The notes: generated by a model from the letters alone, not told the origin. A stretch of DNA of 64,000 bases from Diospyros lotus (GCF_014633365.1 NC_068350.1:9463922-9527921); one strand, 5' to 3'. Shown: positions 12,239 through 25,330, counted from the first letter of the stretch. A program made the numbers and translations.

Positions 12239-13150
12239 TAGGAGTGTTCAAAAAACTTGTTGGATCGCTATTTTCGATCGAATCGGATCGAATTGACTAA
12301 TTTTTTGAAATGGTGGTTCGGTTCAGTTTGGAAAAATGCTAAATCGCGCGGTTCCCGATTTGGTAGACTGGCGATTTGATTCAAAACCGAATCGCTCGCA
12401 TATATATGATATATAATTAAAAAATAAAAAATATAAAAGGGGCGTCATCGGCTATTCCTTCCTTCCTTTCCTCTTTCTCCTCTTTTCCCCAAACCCTAAC
12501 CCACACCCACCCACCCACCCGTCGTAGTCTTTCTTTCCCCTTGGACCCTTGGATCGCCGATCGGCTCCAACCTACCGATGGCCCCCACGTTGCAGGCTCT
12601 GGTAGCAGTAGATGCTCCTCTTGACATCGCCACCATTGCCTCGCAATAGTCCGACTCCAAGTGTCCCGTCGCCTTCTTCCCCCAACGATTTCGATAGTCG
12701 ATTCGTCGGTCGCTGGTATCACCTCTTGACATCGCCGTTGCCTCGCAGCAGTCCCGTCGCCTTCTTCCCCCTTTCCAATCATTGATTCGCCAGTTGAGGG
12801 TAGACTCTCTCTCTCTCACAACTATTTCTGTTGATTTATTTACCTATTTTTAGTCACAAAATACTTGTGACTTGTGAGAAAAAACTTTCAATGAGACTTG
12901 TATTTTCTCTCCCACTCGCCTTATTGCTTTCCCTGCTTCTTGAGCATTTATGATAATACACAATCGTGTTTAGCTTTAAATAGAACAACCACGGAAATTG
13001 AACCAAATCAAACCGCAGTTTGCGGTTCAGTTTGGATCAGTTTTTTGCACCAAATCAAACCGCTTGGTTTGATTTGGTAAAAAATCGAGCTTGCGATTCA
13101 GCGCTTTAAATCGGTTCAAAACTGGTCAAACCGAACCGCAAACATCCCTA
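12239..13150. mobile_element. Non-autonomous hAT element with GC-rich interior, 912 bp
   Basis: A perfect 8-bp target duplication, ctttctaa, flanks the element (12231-12238 and 13151-13158). The termini are TAGGAGTGTTC and, in reverse complement, TAGGGATGTTTG. Subterminal sequence on both sides carries repeated GGTTCGGTT/AACCGAACC-like motifs, typical binding-site arrays of hAT elements. The interior, about 12440-12800, is markedly GC-rich and contains overlapping open frames (minus strand 12417-12782 and 12496-12819) without a recognised domain. That segment does not look like a transposase and may be captured host sequence. Confidence 0.8.
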
Positions 13151-14600
13151 CTTTCTAACATCTTTTCTTTTTTCAGCATCTCTTCAGCTTCCTCTTTCTC
13201 TCCAATGGCATCTCCTCAACTCTCTCTCCTTCTTCGGCTATATCTTCTCTCTCTCAAGTGTCTCTTTCTATTGCATCTCCTACAAGAAATGTTACCCCAA
13301 ACTAGCCCCATCTTTAATCCCCTTAGACAACAAAGTGATCATACTTGAGCACATCAGCTACCCATTTAACCCAATCGACCCACATAGCCCAATTGGAGGA
13401 GAAGTAGGAGACGTCGTAGATAGATGAGACACAATTAGAAAAAGAGAGAGCGAGTTGAGAAGACACCAAAAAATTACTATTTCAATGTACGTGCGTATCA
13501 CTTATTAATTAGATATTTAAATGAGTGATTTTGCACAGTTAAGGGACATATTTGAAATCACGAAAAGTTTAGGAATATAAATATAGTTTTGACTTAAATT
13601 TAGAGACATATTTGAAATCACAAAAAATTTAAGGTTCCACAAAAAAAAAAAAAAAAGACAAAAAATTGAGACCTTTCATAAAATGAAACATCACTAAATC
13701 CATCCGTGTCGTCTAGTAACATCAAATGTGGTGGTTGAGTCTGAGTGGATGTGACGCAGCAACTTGTTAGATTTCGCTCTAACTTGTGTTCTCATAAAGA
13801 AAAAAGAGAAGAATAATTTTTAAAGAGAAGTGCTAAGAATACAAATGTATTTTGATTCAAGATTGGATGCCTTACAAGTGAAACTAAATGGGCTATTTAT
13901 AACTTACAAAATGTATTAGAGACCACACATTTAAAAAAAATTAAGAAATTAAGTACAACCATTCACTCAATACTTAAATTAAGGACAATCACACAATTAG
14001 TACTAAATCTACTCAATACTTAAATAATGAAAGCACTAATTCCACTCAATACTTAAATAATGGAACACACACCTAACTTAAGAAACTTCCCTAAGTTGGG
14101 CTTCATTTGATCGTCTTTGGTTGATGCTAATTTAGACTTTAAGACTTTTTTCGTGTTTTTAAAATATTTGAGTTGGGGATGTGTAGTGTGTAAAGAAGAA
14201 GATAGGAGGAGTGAAGCCCTAGGGTTTTAGGTTTCCCACTCACCCAATGGCCATCTTTGGTTGCACCTTTTCACATGTCTCTCATCCTCTCGTAATATTC
14301 CCAACTTTCTCTCATTCCTTGGCAACTTGTCCCATTAATCCCTTTGAGATTTTTCCACCAATTTTGACTGGCTCCTATTCTATCCATGCAAATCCAATGA
14401 TCTATCCATACGCTCAACTTGGAATCATATCACATCTTTTCATATATACCATTCGCGCAAAAGAAGAAAATATCACAAGAACAAACAATAACGTAACCAC
14501 CACAGCAATAATAAATCAAATTGGCACTAACATTTTCATTTATATACATATTTTATATATAATGTGACATCAGTTGTTACATGTAATTTTAGTGGGCGCA
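13151..14600. other. Intergenic, with a short degenerate direct repeat
   Basis: No gene is recognised. Three copies of actcaatacttaaat lie at about 13965-13980, 14011-14026 and 14044-14059. On the minus strand a TATA-like element (gttataaatagcc, about 13893-13905) gives the area an LTR-like look, but no LTR partner or termini were found. Confidence 0.4.
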
Positions 14601-14607
14601 TTACAAG

Positions 14608-14751
14608 TATAAATAAAGTAGAAGCCTTCAAAAATTATGGAAACCAGAGAGAGAGAGAGAAGAGAAAAGCATGGCCAGAAGATTCGGGCGGGCAATAGCA
14701 GATTGTTTCCCCAACCGAAAGAGAAGAAAGGTCACAAATTACAGACAGTGA
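14608..14751 (+). other. TATA box followed by a 26-codon micro-ORF
   Basis: A perfect TATAAATA at 14608-14615 is followed about 30 bp later by a GA-rich leader and an ATG at 14671, opening a frame of 26 codons to TGA at 14749-14751. The peptide begins MARRFGRAIADCF and is basic; I do not recognise it. It could be a small-peptide gene, the first exon of a larger gene, a non-coding transcript start or chance. The spacing of TATA, leader and ATG is the only support. Confidence 0.25.
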
Positions 14752-16303
14752 CAGGCAAAGCATAAATGCCATTATACCTTTCATTGCAACCCTACCCAAA
14801 TTGGATTTTCATCTCCTTCCTTTTGGGCTAAGTAAACCAATAGAAGCTACCCACCGGCCTAGTCATTTTTTCTTTTTAACCTTAGTGCTACACTACACTA
14901 CACTGGCATAATTGACCAATTGATATTTTTGTCCACCAATCCATGCTTTGGTTTTGATTGCGCTCTTTCCTTGGACACAGAAGAATCTCAAAGATAAAAG
15001 ATCTAGCTAGTGTCTAGCCTTTTTGGCACTCAGATTCTCTCCCTTTTTTGTTCCTTTCTTTCTAATTGTATATATATATATTTTAGATGACATTCTATCA
15101 TGGATGCCTGCTACTTGGCTCCATAATTTTTGTAAAAAAAGTAAATCAAGGAATCGCAATAACTAAGATTTGAATACTAACACGCTACAAACGTGATGAT
15201 GAAAAATCTTTTTTCATGTTTACCTTAACCACTAGATTCTGTTTCTGGGACGAGATAAATTATATCTTTAATTCTTTTTTTGATTATTTTTTTAAATATC
15301 ATCTTAGTACACATTAATATGAACCTCAAAATTAATTGATCATTTGTTAATTTTTGAGTTTCTATTAATGTGTATCACGTTAATTTTTTATTAATATAAT
15401 TTGATAAAAATAAAAAAAATTAAAGTACAATAACTTATTTATCACAAAGTATATCTTGTCTACCACTTTAACTATTTTTATATTAATGAGGTTAGTTAGA
15501 TTGTTTTTTTTTTTCTTATATTACAACAAAATAATTATCATTTTTAACTATTTTTATTCTTTGGCCATGTAGCCTTTGTATATTTAATCCTTCCAATAAT
15601 ATGCTTTAGTGGCGAAGGGTATTATAATTTTTTTAAAAATAAAATTAATTAAGGAAATAATACTAAATGGAGGTATGACTCGAGGAGTTAGTAAGTAGAA
15701 TTGAAAGCAGCGGTTGGCTGCGAGGATAATTTGTATCCTTTAATTAAATTTTAAGAATAATTTGTAAAATTTACCTACTAATTAAAAAATAAAAAAATTC
15801 CACTTGGGAAAATAAAGTTAAATGCAAGTCAGTCAACACTTACAGCAATAGAAATTTATATATATATATATATATATCGTATAATTTAAAGCTGCGGGCT
15901 ACATGCTTTTTGGCTAATTCCCCGCGGCCGCCTCAAGCCTCTGAACACTTTTAAACTTTTAGAAGAGCCTAAGCCTTCGCCGGTTCATGGAGTAACCAGC
16001 TAGCCGGCCCGGCCCGGCCCGACCCGACCCACTAACAAACGCCAAACAAATCAAAAGTAAAGCAGTGGGAAACCAAATTTCACAAGGGGAAAAGAGAGAA
16101 GAGAGAGAGAGAGAGAGAAAGAGAAAAAAAAGTTACCACAAACCCCCACTTTTGAGTTTTTTTTTTTTTTTTCTTTTATAACTTATATATATCATTTTCC
16201 TTTCTATCGTAAGAACTTTGAGATTTTCCCGAGAAAAAGAGAGAAAATATTAAGAAGATTGAAGAGGGAGGGGACGATCAGATTCAGATGTGTAGAGTGG
16301 AGA
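14752..16303. other. Intergenic region downstream of the expansin gene
   Basis: A+T-rich sequence with a (TA)n run at about 15857-15877, a short GC-rich ggcccggcc tandem near 16004-16030 and a (GA)n run near 16097-16118. The last few hundred bases should hold the 3'UTR and polyadenylation site of the minus-strand expansin. No other gene is seen. Confidence 0.55.
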
Positions 16304-17780
16304 TCAGACGTGGAAATTGCGACCGGTGAAGGTCTGGCCGAACTGCCAATTGGCGGGAGCCACGTTCCAGGAGGTGGAGGTTCTACCGTCACTGCCTGAG
16401 ACCCTGAATGACAAGGACTGGCCCACAAGAATGGCGTTGGATTGCCAGTTCTGGCCCCAGTTGCGACTCATGGCCATCCACTGGGTGTCGCTGCCCTTCT
16501 TCACGCTGGCCCTCACGATATCCCCTGCGCCCGCCACGTTGGTGATCAGCACTAAGTTGAAGTAGCGGAAGCCGTTCACCGTGAACCTAATCCCCCCTTG
16601 CCTTGCACAAGCCACCCTGTCAAAATCCAAAAATATATTACAGCAAGGAAATGGCCAAAATGCTCTGTCTCGCCATCCATGAAACTGCGGTGTCTCCATA
16701 TTTTGCAAGCAATGTATATAAGAATCAACCCCCCCCCCCCCCCCCTAAAAAAAAAAGAGTATAGTTTTAAAAGATGACGATATATAATTGGTGGTAGACT
16801 GACTGGTAGTGGCAACTTAAGCTTAGATGAGTATGTATTTAATGAGAATAAATATCCAAAACAATTCAATGGGCAACAAAAATACAATCTAACATATTGT
16901 TTGCCTCTTGGTTCCAGACTTGGGCTCCAGGCAAGGATTAGGATTCTATTTTGATTCCTGAACATGCCATCGCCGAGAAAGAATGAAAGAACGAAGCTAA
17001 CCCATAATACTTTGAAGCAAAAAAGCAGCAGGGAAGAAGAGAGAAAGACTGACTCACCGGCGGTAAGAGACGGGGACAATTCCCGCACGGTACTCGGCGA
17101 TCTGGACGAACATAGGCATGGCGAGGTCGAAGTGGGGGCGGGGTGGGTTGCACCAGCCGCCATTGTCGTTGGGAAGGGCGTAGTTCGGCGGGCAGAAGTT
17201 GGTGGCCGTGACGAAGATGGAGGGGTAACCCGGGTGGCACCATGTCGGGTCGTTGTCGCACTTGATCTCGAAGCACGCCCCGCAGCTCAGCCCCTCGTTG
17301 AACAGCGCCGTGCTCAGCGCCGCAGTCTTCACTCCGTACCCCTGGCTGTACAGATTCCCGTACCCGCATGCTCCGCCTGAAACACCAAATGCAAAACCAT
17401 GAACTGTATGCGGCTTTGAATGATTTTCCTTTGATTGATACAAAAGAAAACATACAATTTTTAATTCTAATTACACGCAATGCTAAAACATATACAGGTG
17501 TCCTTGGGTCAGGGGAAAATGGCTGGACAATTGGACAGCAGAGGTTGTGGAATTGGATAAAGAGGAGAACCGCGAACGTATGCGTGTGGACGTGCAGTTG
17601 GAGTGTGGTAATAAAGAGAGAATTACCCATGGTGCCGGAGGCGTCGCTGCCGCCGTAGAAGGTAGCGTGGGCGGACTGCCAGGGACCGCCGGAGTAAACG
17701 CCGGGGATGCGAGCGTCTGCCACCGCCAGAAGCGAGAGGATGGTGGCGGCAATGCGGAAGAGGACTGGCATTGCAGCCAT
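16304..17780 (-). CDS. EXPA: Alpha-expansin, three exons, complete
   Basis: Expansins are secreted wall-loosening proteins that loosen cellulose-hemicellulose contacts during cell growth without hydrolysis. Exons on the minus strand are 17627-17780, 17058-17376 and 16304-16616. All junctions are GT-AG and the joined frame gives 261 residues, the normal size. A signal peptide ends at about residue 23 (AVADA before RIPG). The GH45-like domain 1 shows [23 protein letters not shown] and HFDLAMP; the carboxyl CBM63 domain shows [18 protein letters not shown] and WQFGQTFTG. Intron positions (after GTMG and inside YRR) match the family. The residue after YRRV is Ala where most family members have Pro (VAC for VPC). 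Intron 2 contains a long homopolymer C run near 16731-16745 with A8 beside it. The start is the first ATG; a second Met is at codon 4. Confidence 0.96.
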
Positions 17781-18008
17781 TTCACTGACAGAGAAGAAGA
17801 AGGAGAAAACAGGTAGGGAGAGAGAGAGGAGAGGAGAGGAGAGGGAGCGAATTGAAAGCGGGAGTGCGGAGAGGAGTACTTATGGAGGGAAGGGAAGTGG
17901 GCAGGAATCACAGGTGGGAGGGAGGCCTCATCATCATCATCATAATCATAATTATTAACCTACACTTAATGCGCTCCATTTTTAGTATTTTCTTCCTTCC
18001 TTCCTTTG

Positions 18009-18086
18009 TATATATATGTATATATCTGTGTGTGCGTAGATCAAAAGAAAATAGAAGGCAAAGAGGGTGCACGTGAGAGGCACGTG
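18009..18086 (-). promoter_or_regulatory. Likely expansin core promoter: TATA region and paired G-boxes
   Basis: Upstream of the expansin start, the minus strand has a TATATATA-rich element at 18009-18025. About 45-60 bp further up are two perfect CACGTG palindromes at 18070-18075 and 18081-18086. G-boxes are bound by plant bHLH (PIF type) and bZIP factors, which would fit light or hormone control of an expansin. The 5'UTR would be about 200 nt and contains a CT-rich tract. Use of these sites is inferred. Confidence 0.5.
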
Positions 18087-18089
18087 GAA

Positions 18090-20548
18090 TAGGGGGGGTT
18101 CGATTGATGTGAATCTCAGTGTTTTGGTGTGCAAAATTTACTCTAATTAAAGTAAGTTAGATAACACACGATTAAATTAATTTAATAGTGTAAGAAAGAA
18201 GATTAATAAAAGATGTTGTACGAAAGAAGAGTGGATTATATAAAATAAATTTTTAACAAAATAAATCTATATGGGCTTTATACTCATTATATTGGTAACC
18301 AAATATTTTTAAAAGTTTTATACGTAATTTTTTAAAATATTATTTTATTCTTGATGTATTTTATTTACAATTGTGAATATACTAATTATTAACATTCTTT
18401 ACATACAAAAACACTTTTTCACAATTAAAAAATATATATTTAAATAGTGTTTATTAATCAAGATATAAATTAAAAAAATAAAATATAAAAAATATTCTAA
18501 ATAAAAATATTTTATATTGTGTTTTTGTTAGCTTTTTTGAAAAAAAATCATATGACTCTTTATCATAAATTTATCTTTTTTTCTCATTCGAATAATTTAT
18601 TTTGATATAAATTTATTTTACTTATTTTAACAAATACTGTCTTAGAAAACACCATAAATTAAGAATGGTTCTTACCACTATTGAAATTTATAGTTTGGAA
18701 ATGTTTGCATTTTAAATTCTTTTATTTTATTATTTCAAAATTTTAAAATATAAATCAAATAATTGTATCAAAACGTAAGCTCTTAAATACCACTTTAATA
18801 ACATAACACTTGCGTTAAGAGGAGGAGAGGGATTTGGCGAGTGAGTAAAGAGAGAAGGGTTTAGGGTAGGAAGGGGTTGGTGCACTTTTGAACCCACCAA
18901 AAGTGAAAGTGAGCAGCTGGCACACAAAAGTACCATCCTGACCAACCAGATCTTGGAGATCGGCCACGTCCTCACCAAATTTATGTGAATTTCATGCCAC
19001 CTCACCCCCCACCCCAACAGGCAACAGCTTCTCTATCATCGACTCTCCCATGCCCCATGCCAAGGCATGTGAGGTCGCCACCAAAATAAAACCCCTAATC
19101 CCTAATCTTACGTACGTGTCCCCTCACCACACCACGTGATCCAGACAGCCTCTTTTTAAAACCCACCGTTCTCACATTATGGTCTGAGGGTCCCTGCCCT
19201 CTGCCCCTGCGGTGACTCCCAAAGTGGGAACTCCCAACTCTTCAAAATGTTAAATGAATTTCAGAAAATTAACTTTGATGACAACGCTGAAGAGCCAATA
19301 TGATTTTGACTTTGTGTGCCTATTTAGTTTTGTTTTTGTAAATGTCTTGAGATCCAAATTCACATGCAAGGTTGCAAGATTTTTTTTATGTTCGTACCCT
19401 TAATTATGTCAGAAGAGATAAATTATAGGTTGAGCTTTTGACTCTTACGCAAGACAAAGATCAAACTCGCAACCCATCAAATTAATATCGATATATTGCT
19501 TATTCGATCGCTCGACTTATGTCCTAAAGCATAAACTAAAACTTAATATATAACATCTTATTTTGATAATTCAGTCCACCTCTTAATTAATTAGCCAAAA
19601 CCATTTCTATTTTATCACAAGTCATGTAGGCTTAGTGCAGTGGCTATCATATTTGTATAGTGTAGATGCCCAAATGCACTTAAAATGTCTTTTTAAGGTA
19701 GGGTAGGGCACATGATTAAATTGGGTAAAGCTAGCTGAGCAAATTTATAACATTATATTTCTTTTTTATTAAGTAAACCTTTAAAGTGCGAATGGATGTG
19801 TATGATTTGGTTTCAGTCCTTACATAATAAGCACAAATCATGTTGATAATTTTATTTTTTAGAACCCTTAAAACATTTTGTACACAAACATCCACTAAAA
19901 ATGCCGAAAGTCTACCAAAATGTGGTCACCCAATTCATAGCTTATCATCACTTCAAGTTATTAAGTTTTCTTGAGAGAAAAGACTCTTTTTCTCTCTTAT
20001 CATTAACCAAAATGCAGAGACATAATTAAGAATTCTTGTGAAATAATTAAACAAATTAATTTAAAAAAAAAAAACTATTAATTATAAGACTGGGGCAGCT
20101 TAGCTTAAGTGTGTATTAATTAGGTTTTGTTTCTACGCTAAGGGTGACTTTTTAGATTCTACAATCTCCATATATATATATATATATCATCCGTACGTAC
20201 CACTTCATCAAGATTTTCGTAACATCTACTCTTATGTTTTAATGTCAATTCAAAATCAAGTGGCGCAGAACAAATGACAGAAAAGCTATATATTTCCCTT
20301 TCATTATGGACTTTCCTCTTGTGTTTTTCCATTTTGCTAAATGGCCAGAAATCAAAAACCTTAAATCTAAACATCGATCACTCCGCCCCTAATCTTTACT
20401 CAGCATTTTAATTAAATCTACTGATCGTAGTTCCCACATCCATAATTGTCATGTGATTTAATGAATACGTTTCCCAATTTCATGTTTCTATACCTTCTAA
20501 CCCAAAATTGGTGTCTTCATTAGAGATAGGCTCGGCCACCTCGAATAG
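18090..20548. other. Intergenic region between expansin and Copia-1
   Basis: No gene is recognised. A less A+T-rich block at about 18810-19240 contains another CACGTG (about 19132-19137) and several short frames without a known domain; it could be a distal regulatory region of the expansin. A (TA)n run lies near 20171-20186. Confidence 0.45.
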
Positions 20549-21224
20549 TATTAGAACCAAAAATTGATTTGAATCGATTATTTGAAAAATGGAAGCACAA
20601 ATATACACAAATATAAAATAGTAATGAAAATAAAAGAAAACAAACACAGTAAGATTTATCGTGGTTCACCCTCTAAATTAGGACTATGTACACGTTGAGC
20701 TTCGGTGAGAAGAGCTCACTGCACTAATTGAAAAAATGATTTACACCCTCAGTGTATAAACAAGAATCCTCACTATATACTCACTGATTTCCTAGCAAAA
20801 TTTGCTCAAATATTACATACAAATAAGAAGGTAGCCTTGTAAAACTAGAAAAGAAAATGAAGAACATGTACAAACGAGAGAAAACCCTAAAAAACGAACA
20901 ACCCGACTTAACCTCTTGCTTTTCTTTTCTTTCCTTGCACAAATCTTGAGAAATCAGTGAAAATAAATAGACAGAAGCAACGATGGAGATACGATCTAAG
21001 AATGAGATCGACGACCTATAGAACAGTAAGCTAAACGACAAGATAGTACATGAGGAATCAACGAGCCATGAAATGATGAGGGGGGTTTGTCGTTTGGCCT
21101 TCCAAGCTCATGGGCTCCAAAACACCATCGTTTTGGAGCAACCATTGTGTGGTTACCTGATGACCCTCATCCCCTTATCAGAATGACATCATTTATGTAG
21201 ATGAACCTTCACCATATTTCAACA
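20549..21224 (-). repeat. Copia-1 3' LTR
   Basis: About 676 bp, homologous to 25543-25694 plus 27104-27549. It holds the unoccupied version (ttgagcttcggtga) of the site where the hAT element inserted in the partner LTR. Confidence 0.8.
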
Positions 21225-21598
21225 ATTTCCACCTTAAAGCTTCAGCACCTCAAGGTCACTCTTCCAACACTATGCAACATGCTTCAATTCTCGCCATCAT
21301 CACTCTTGTTGGTTGTTCCTTCAATCAACTTCGACACGCAGCAAGTCCAAACAATGTTTGAACTTGATTGCTGTCACTACCTTTGTTCCTATGTTGTTGG
21401 ATTGTCTTCAGTGGGGACTTTCTGAATTTTCACAATACCATTTGTCACCTAATCTCTTAGATAGTGGTATCTTACATCCATATGCTTGGTTCTTTCATGA
21501 TATACTAGGTTCTTACATAGGTGAATAACACTCTGGCTATCTGAAAACACCACAACTCTACTATGTAACAGATGAATTTCCTTTAAGAGACCCTGGAA

Positions 21599-22870
21599 TC
21601 AAATGGCTTCTTTAAATGCATTTGTTACCGCCACATATTCTGCCTCAGTGGAAAATAGTGCAACCAGAGGCTGTAATTGTGACTTCCAACTGATGCAATT
21701 ATCTCTTAAGATGAAGAAGAATGTAGTATTAGATTTCCTTGAATCTCTATCCCTTGCAAAATCAAAGTCTATAAAACCCACAAGATCAAGTGCATTACAT
21801 ATTTTCTTATAATTCAAACCAACATTTATAGAACCATTAATATATCTTAACAAATATTTTAAAGCATCCCAATGAGATTTCTCAGGATTAGACATGAATC
21901 TACTTAGTAAAGAAATTGAATATGCAAGATCTGGCTTGGTACTAATTATTGAGTACATGATAGTTCAAATTACATTAGCATACGAGATGTTTTCCATCTT
22001 AAGAATTTCAAAATCAGATGTAGGACACTCTGATTTAGACAGGATAAAATGACTTGCTAAGGGAACACTCACAGATTTGCAATCTGACATGCCAAATTTT
22101 TGTACAATTTTTAACAAATAATCATGCTAATGAACCTTTAGACATAACGTACTCCTATCTCTTTCAATAACCATTCTCAAAACTTTCCTAGCAGATTCTA
22201 AGTCTTTCATGTCAAAATTTGTATTTAACAATAATATTAATTCACATATTTTAGATTTAGACTTACTAATCAGTAAAATATCATCTACATATAGAAACAA
22301 ATAAACCGGAATATCAGAGAGCATGAAGTAAAAATAGTTATCATATTTACTTCTAATAAAACCAATCCTAGTATCAAAATTGTCAAATTTTTTATACCAC
22401 TGTTTAAGGGATTATTTTAATTCATTCAAAGATTTTTTAAGTAAACAAACATATTCAGAGTGAAGATTATCAATATAATTAGCTAGTTGATCCATATATA
22501 TTAGCTTATCAAGATCACTATGTAGGAAAACAGTTTTGACATCTAACTGTTCTCATTCTAAGTCAAAATGCACAACTATAGCAAGCATCATATGAATGGT
22601 TTTAAACTTGACTACAAGTGCAAAAATTTCAGTGTAATCTATACCTTCCCTTTGAGTAAAACCCTTAGTTATTAATCTAGCTTTATATCTTATAGGGTCA
22701 GAGGGAGTCATACATTCTTTGAGCTTGTATAACCACTTACATTTTACCAGTTTTTGCTTATCAGGCTTTAGAACTAGTTTTCATGTTTCATTGGCCATCA
22801 TCCATTGTTTGCTACCATTTGGTGCAGTCATGAGAGCTAATAGCCTCCTCATAATAGGATGACTCACTAT
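21599..22870 (-). pseudogene. Copia-1 reverse transcriptase and RNase H remnant
   Basis: On the minus strand, reverse transcriptase motifs are spread over broken frames: a QLDVKT-type motif near 22530, and the catalytic YVDD box in LFLYVDDILL at about 22275-22305. RNase H follows at 21599-21958 with the typical TKPDLAYSISLLSRFM segment and STEAEYVA near the end. Stops between segments mean that no active enzyme is made. Confidence 0.85.
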
Positions 22871-22991
22871 TTCTCATCTCCATATCTGCAACTAAGGCAT
22901 AGTAAACTAAGTTTGAATACGCATATCTAGCAGGAGGTCTTATAGTCCTCCTACTTCTGTCTCGAGCCAGCTGATAGTCCCTTAAGTCTTG

Positions 22992-24300
22992 CTAAGGAGA
23001 GTCATCCTGCTCCACCTTAGCCTCAGGGACATCAGTTTGCTCCTCATGATCACTTTCGTGGTTAGAGGTTTGATCAACTTCTGGGTTTGAAACATGAGTG
23101 ATAGGAGCAGTTGGCAGGTCATCAACCCTTACCAGTTGCTCCACCTTAACTTGGGTACCACCTATTATAACAAAGTCATTTGGGATATTAGGTTTGGGGT
23201 TCACTTCCATGTTTACTAGTTTGCATGGGAAAATAGTTTCATTGAATATGACATCCCTGGTTATAATTATTTTAACTCTACCTGAATTTCTATCCCACAA
23301 TCTATAGCCCTTAGTCCCATCTTGATAACCCACAAATACACATTTTATGGACCTAGGATCTAACTTTCCCATAGATTGATGTGCATAGGCTTCACACCCA
23401 AATACTTTGAGATAATTTAGGTTCAATTTCTTTCTTGTCCACTTTTCTTTAGGACACCTAAGGTTTAAAATTGTAGAAAGGCTTCGGTTAACTAAGTGTG
23501 CAAAAGTGGAAAGGCTTCCCCCAAAAAAGATTTAGGCATATTAGTTGTAAACAGTAAGATCTTGACCTTTTCTAACAAAGTTCTGTTCATTCTTTCAGCC
23601 ACCCCATTTTGTTGGGGTGTGTTTTTTACTGTTTTATACCTAAGTATACCATGTGAGTTACAAAACTCATCAAACTCCTAATTGCAAAACTCTAATCCAT
23701 TGTCAGTTTTTAAGATTTTAATCTTCTTATCAGTTTGATTTTCTACTAATGCTTTCCAAGTTTTAAATTTTTTTAAAGTCCGATCCTTAGGAACACACTA
23801 ACTTTTCTTGTAAAGTCATCAACAATAAATAAGAAATACCTGTTACCTCCAAGAGTAGGCATTTGTGAGGGACCCCACAAATCTGCATGCCAAGTATTCC
23901 AAGCATGCCTTTGCCAAGTGAGTTCTTTATGGAAGCTCATCCTATGTTGCTTGCCTAGAGTATAAGATTCACAGAAATCTAGGGAGTCTGCAAACACTGG
24001 ACCAAGGTAATATTGGTTTGACAATGCCTGTACCCTTTCTGACTCATATGACCAAGTCTCAAGTGCTAGAGATTTGTCTAATCAGATTTAACAATACATG
24101 CAACAGAAACATTAACAGGAAATTGACAACAACCATTTAAAACATATAAACCATGATTCTTAGTACCAGTAAGAATCAGGTCATCATTTTTAAAGACACG
24201 CATAAAGCAATTTTCAGTTTTATAAGGCAAACCTAATTCATCTAAGGTATCAAGAGAGATTAAGTTTCTTTTTAATCCGAGCACATTCTTACATCAGTAA
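22992..24300 (-). pseudogene. Copia-1 integrase remnant
   Basis: Minus-strand segments carry the integrase core (WHADLWGPSQ near 23870-23900) and the carboxyl part with FGCEAYAH and CVFVGYQDGTKGYRLWD near 23280-23400, a standard Copia integrase region. The frames are interrupted. Confidence 0.85.
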
Positions 24301-24419
24301 GCATTCTAATTTTATTATCATGCATTTTCAAAGATATGTCACCTATGCCTTAAACACTGCAAGAATGATTATTTCCCATATACACTATACCTGTTTCTCT
24401 ATTACTAAAATTTTGAAAC

Positions 24420-25330
24420 CATTCAATGTTTAGACACATGTGAAATGAACATCAGAGTCCATTATCCATTCATTTGTAATAGAGGAACTAGAAATAGTAA
24501 GCACTTCAGCTAATGTATTAGAGCTACCGGCAGCTACAATCATGTTCCCCCATTGTTTCTATTTCTTTATAAAATCATAGCAATATTTCTTTATGTGATC
24601 CTCTTTCCCACAGTGATAACATTTTCACTTAGTTTGTTTTTGTTTACCCTTCTTCTCTTTATTTTTACCCTTAGATCTAGAACCCCCCAAGTTGATCACT
24701 ATTTCAAGCATTATTCCTTTTATCAAATTTTCCTTTAATAAGCAGATTATTACCAGATTTCTTAGAGGTATTTAACTCTAACTCTCTGGCCTTAATTTCA
24801 GAAATAACAAGCTCTAAACTAGATACAATTCCAGTATATTGTAAAGCATGCTAACAACATTGTAATCATCAGACAAAGAATTTAACAATATCATAGCTTC
24901 ACTAATATCACCTAAAACTTGATCAATACCTTTTAATAGTAAAGTAAGTCTAGTGAATTCATCAATGTTTTTATATATAGACTCGGATGCATTCATTTTA
25001 AAATTAAATAACACGCATTTAAGGTAAACCAAATCAGGAGCAGTCATAACAGAATATAAAGAATTAAGTTTATTCCAAAGATTAATAGGAGTATTCATAT
25101 CATCAAACCTTACGAATGACACTGTCACCAAGGTGGAGAAATATGAGGTTATAGACTTTTTCTCTCACCTCATTAGTCCTTGCTAATTGTTATGCTATCC
25201 ATTTCCTATCATTGAACTCCAATGTAATAAGCACCTTATGATGAGAGAGCGAAACTCTCATATTCTTTTTTCAGCTTCCAAAATTGCATTTCCCATTGAA
25301 TGTTCCGATTTCAAATTGAGTTGATGTCAT
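24420..25330 (-). pseudogene. Copia-1 gag and protease remnant
   Basis: The gag start ATG lies at 25330 on the minus strand (MTSTQFEIGTFNG). A longer gag piece lies at 24814-25131, and a CCHC nucleic-acid knuckle (CYHCGKEDHIKKYC) near 24590-24635. The protease site reads WIMDSD instead of the usual WI(L/I)DSG near 24455-24480, so the catalytic glycine is lost. Several stops occur. Confidence 0.8.

Noticed and set aside
12417..12819. Two overlapping minus-strand frames of 107 and 121 codons as a host gene
   Set aside because: They lie wholly inside a delimited hAT element, overlap each other, and show no known domain; treated as possible cargo, not as a gene.
13790..14130. Possible solo LTR with TATA-like element
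   Set aside because: No TG…CA termini, target duplication or partner LTR could be identified.
16576..17911. Several long frames on both strands over the expansin locus
   Set aside because: They are shadows of the expansin exons or read through its introns; splice sites and family motifs fix the minus-strand three-exon model.
21201..21528. Plus-strand frames beside the Copia-1 3' LTR
   Set aside because: Antisense to Copia-1 RNase H and LTR sequence with no domain of their own.
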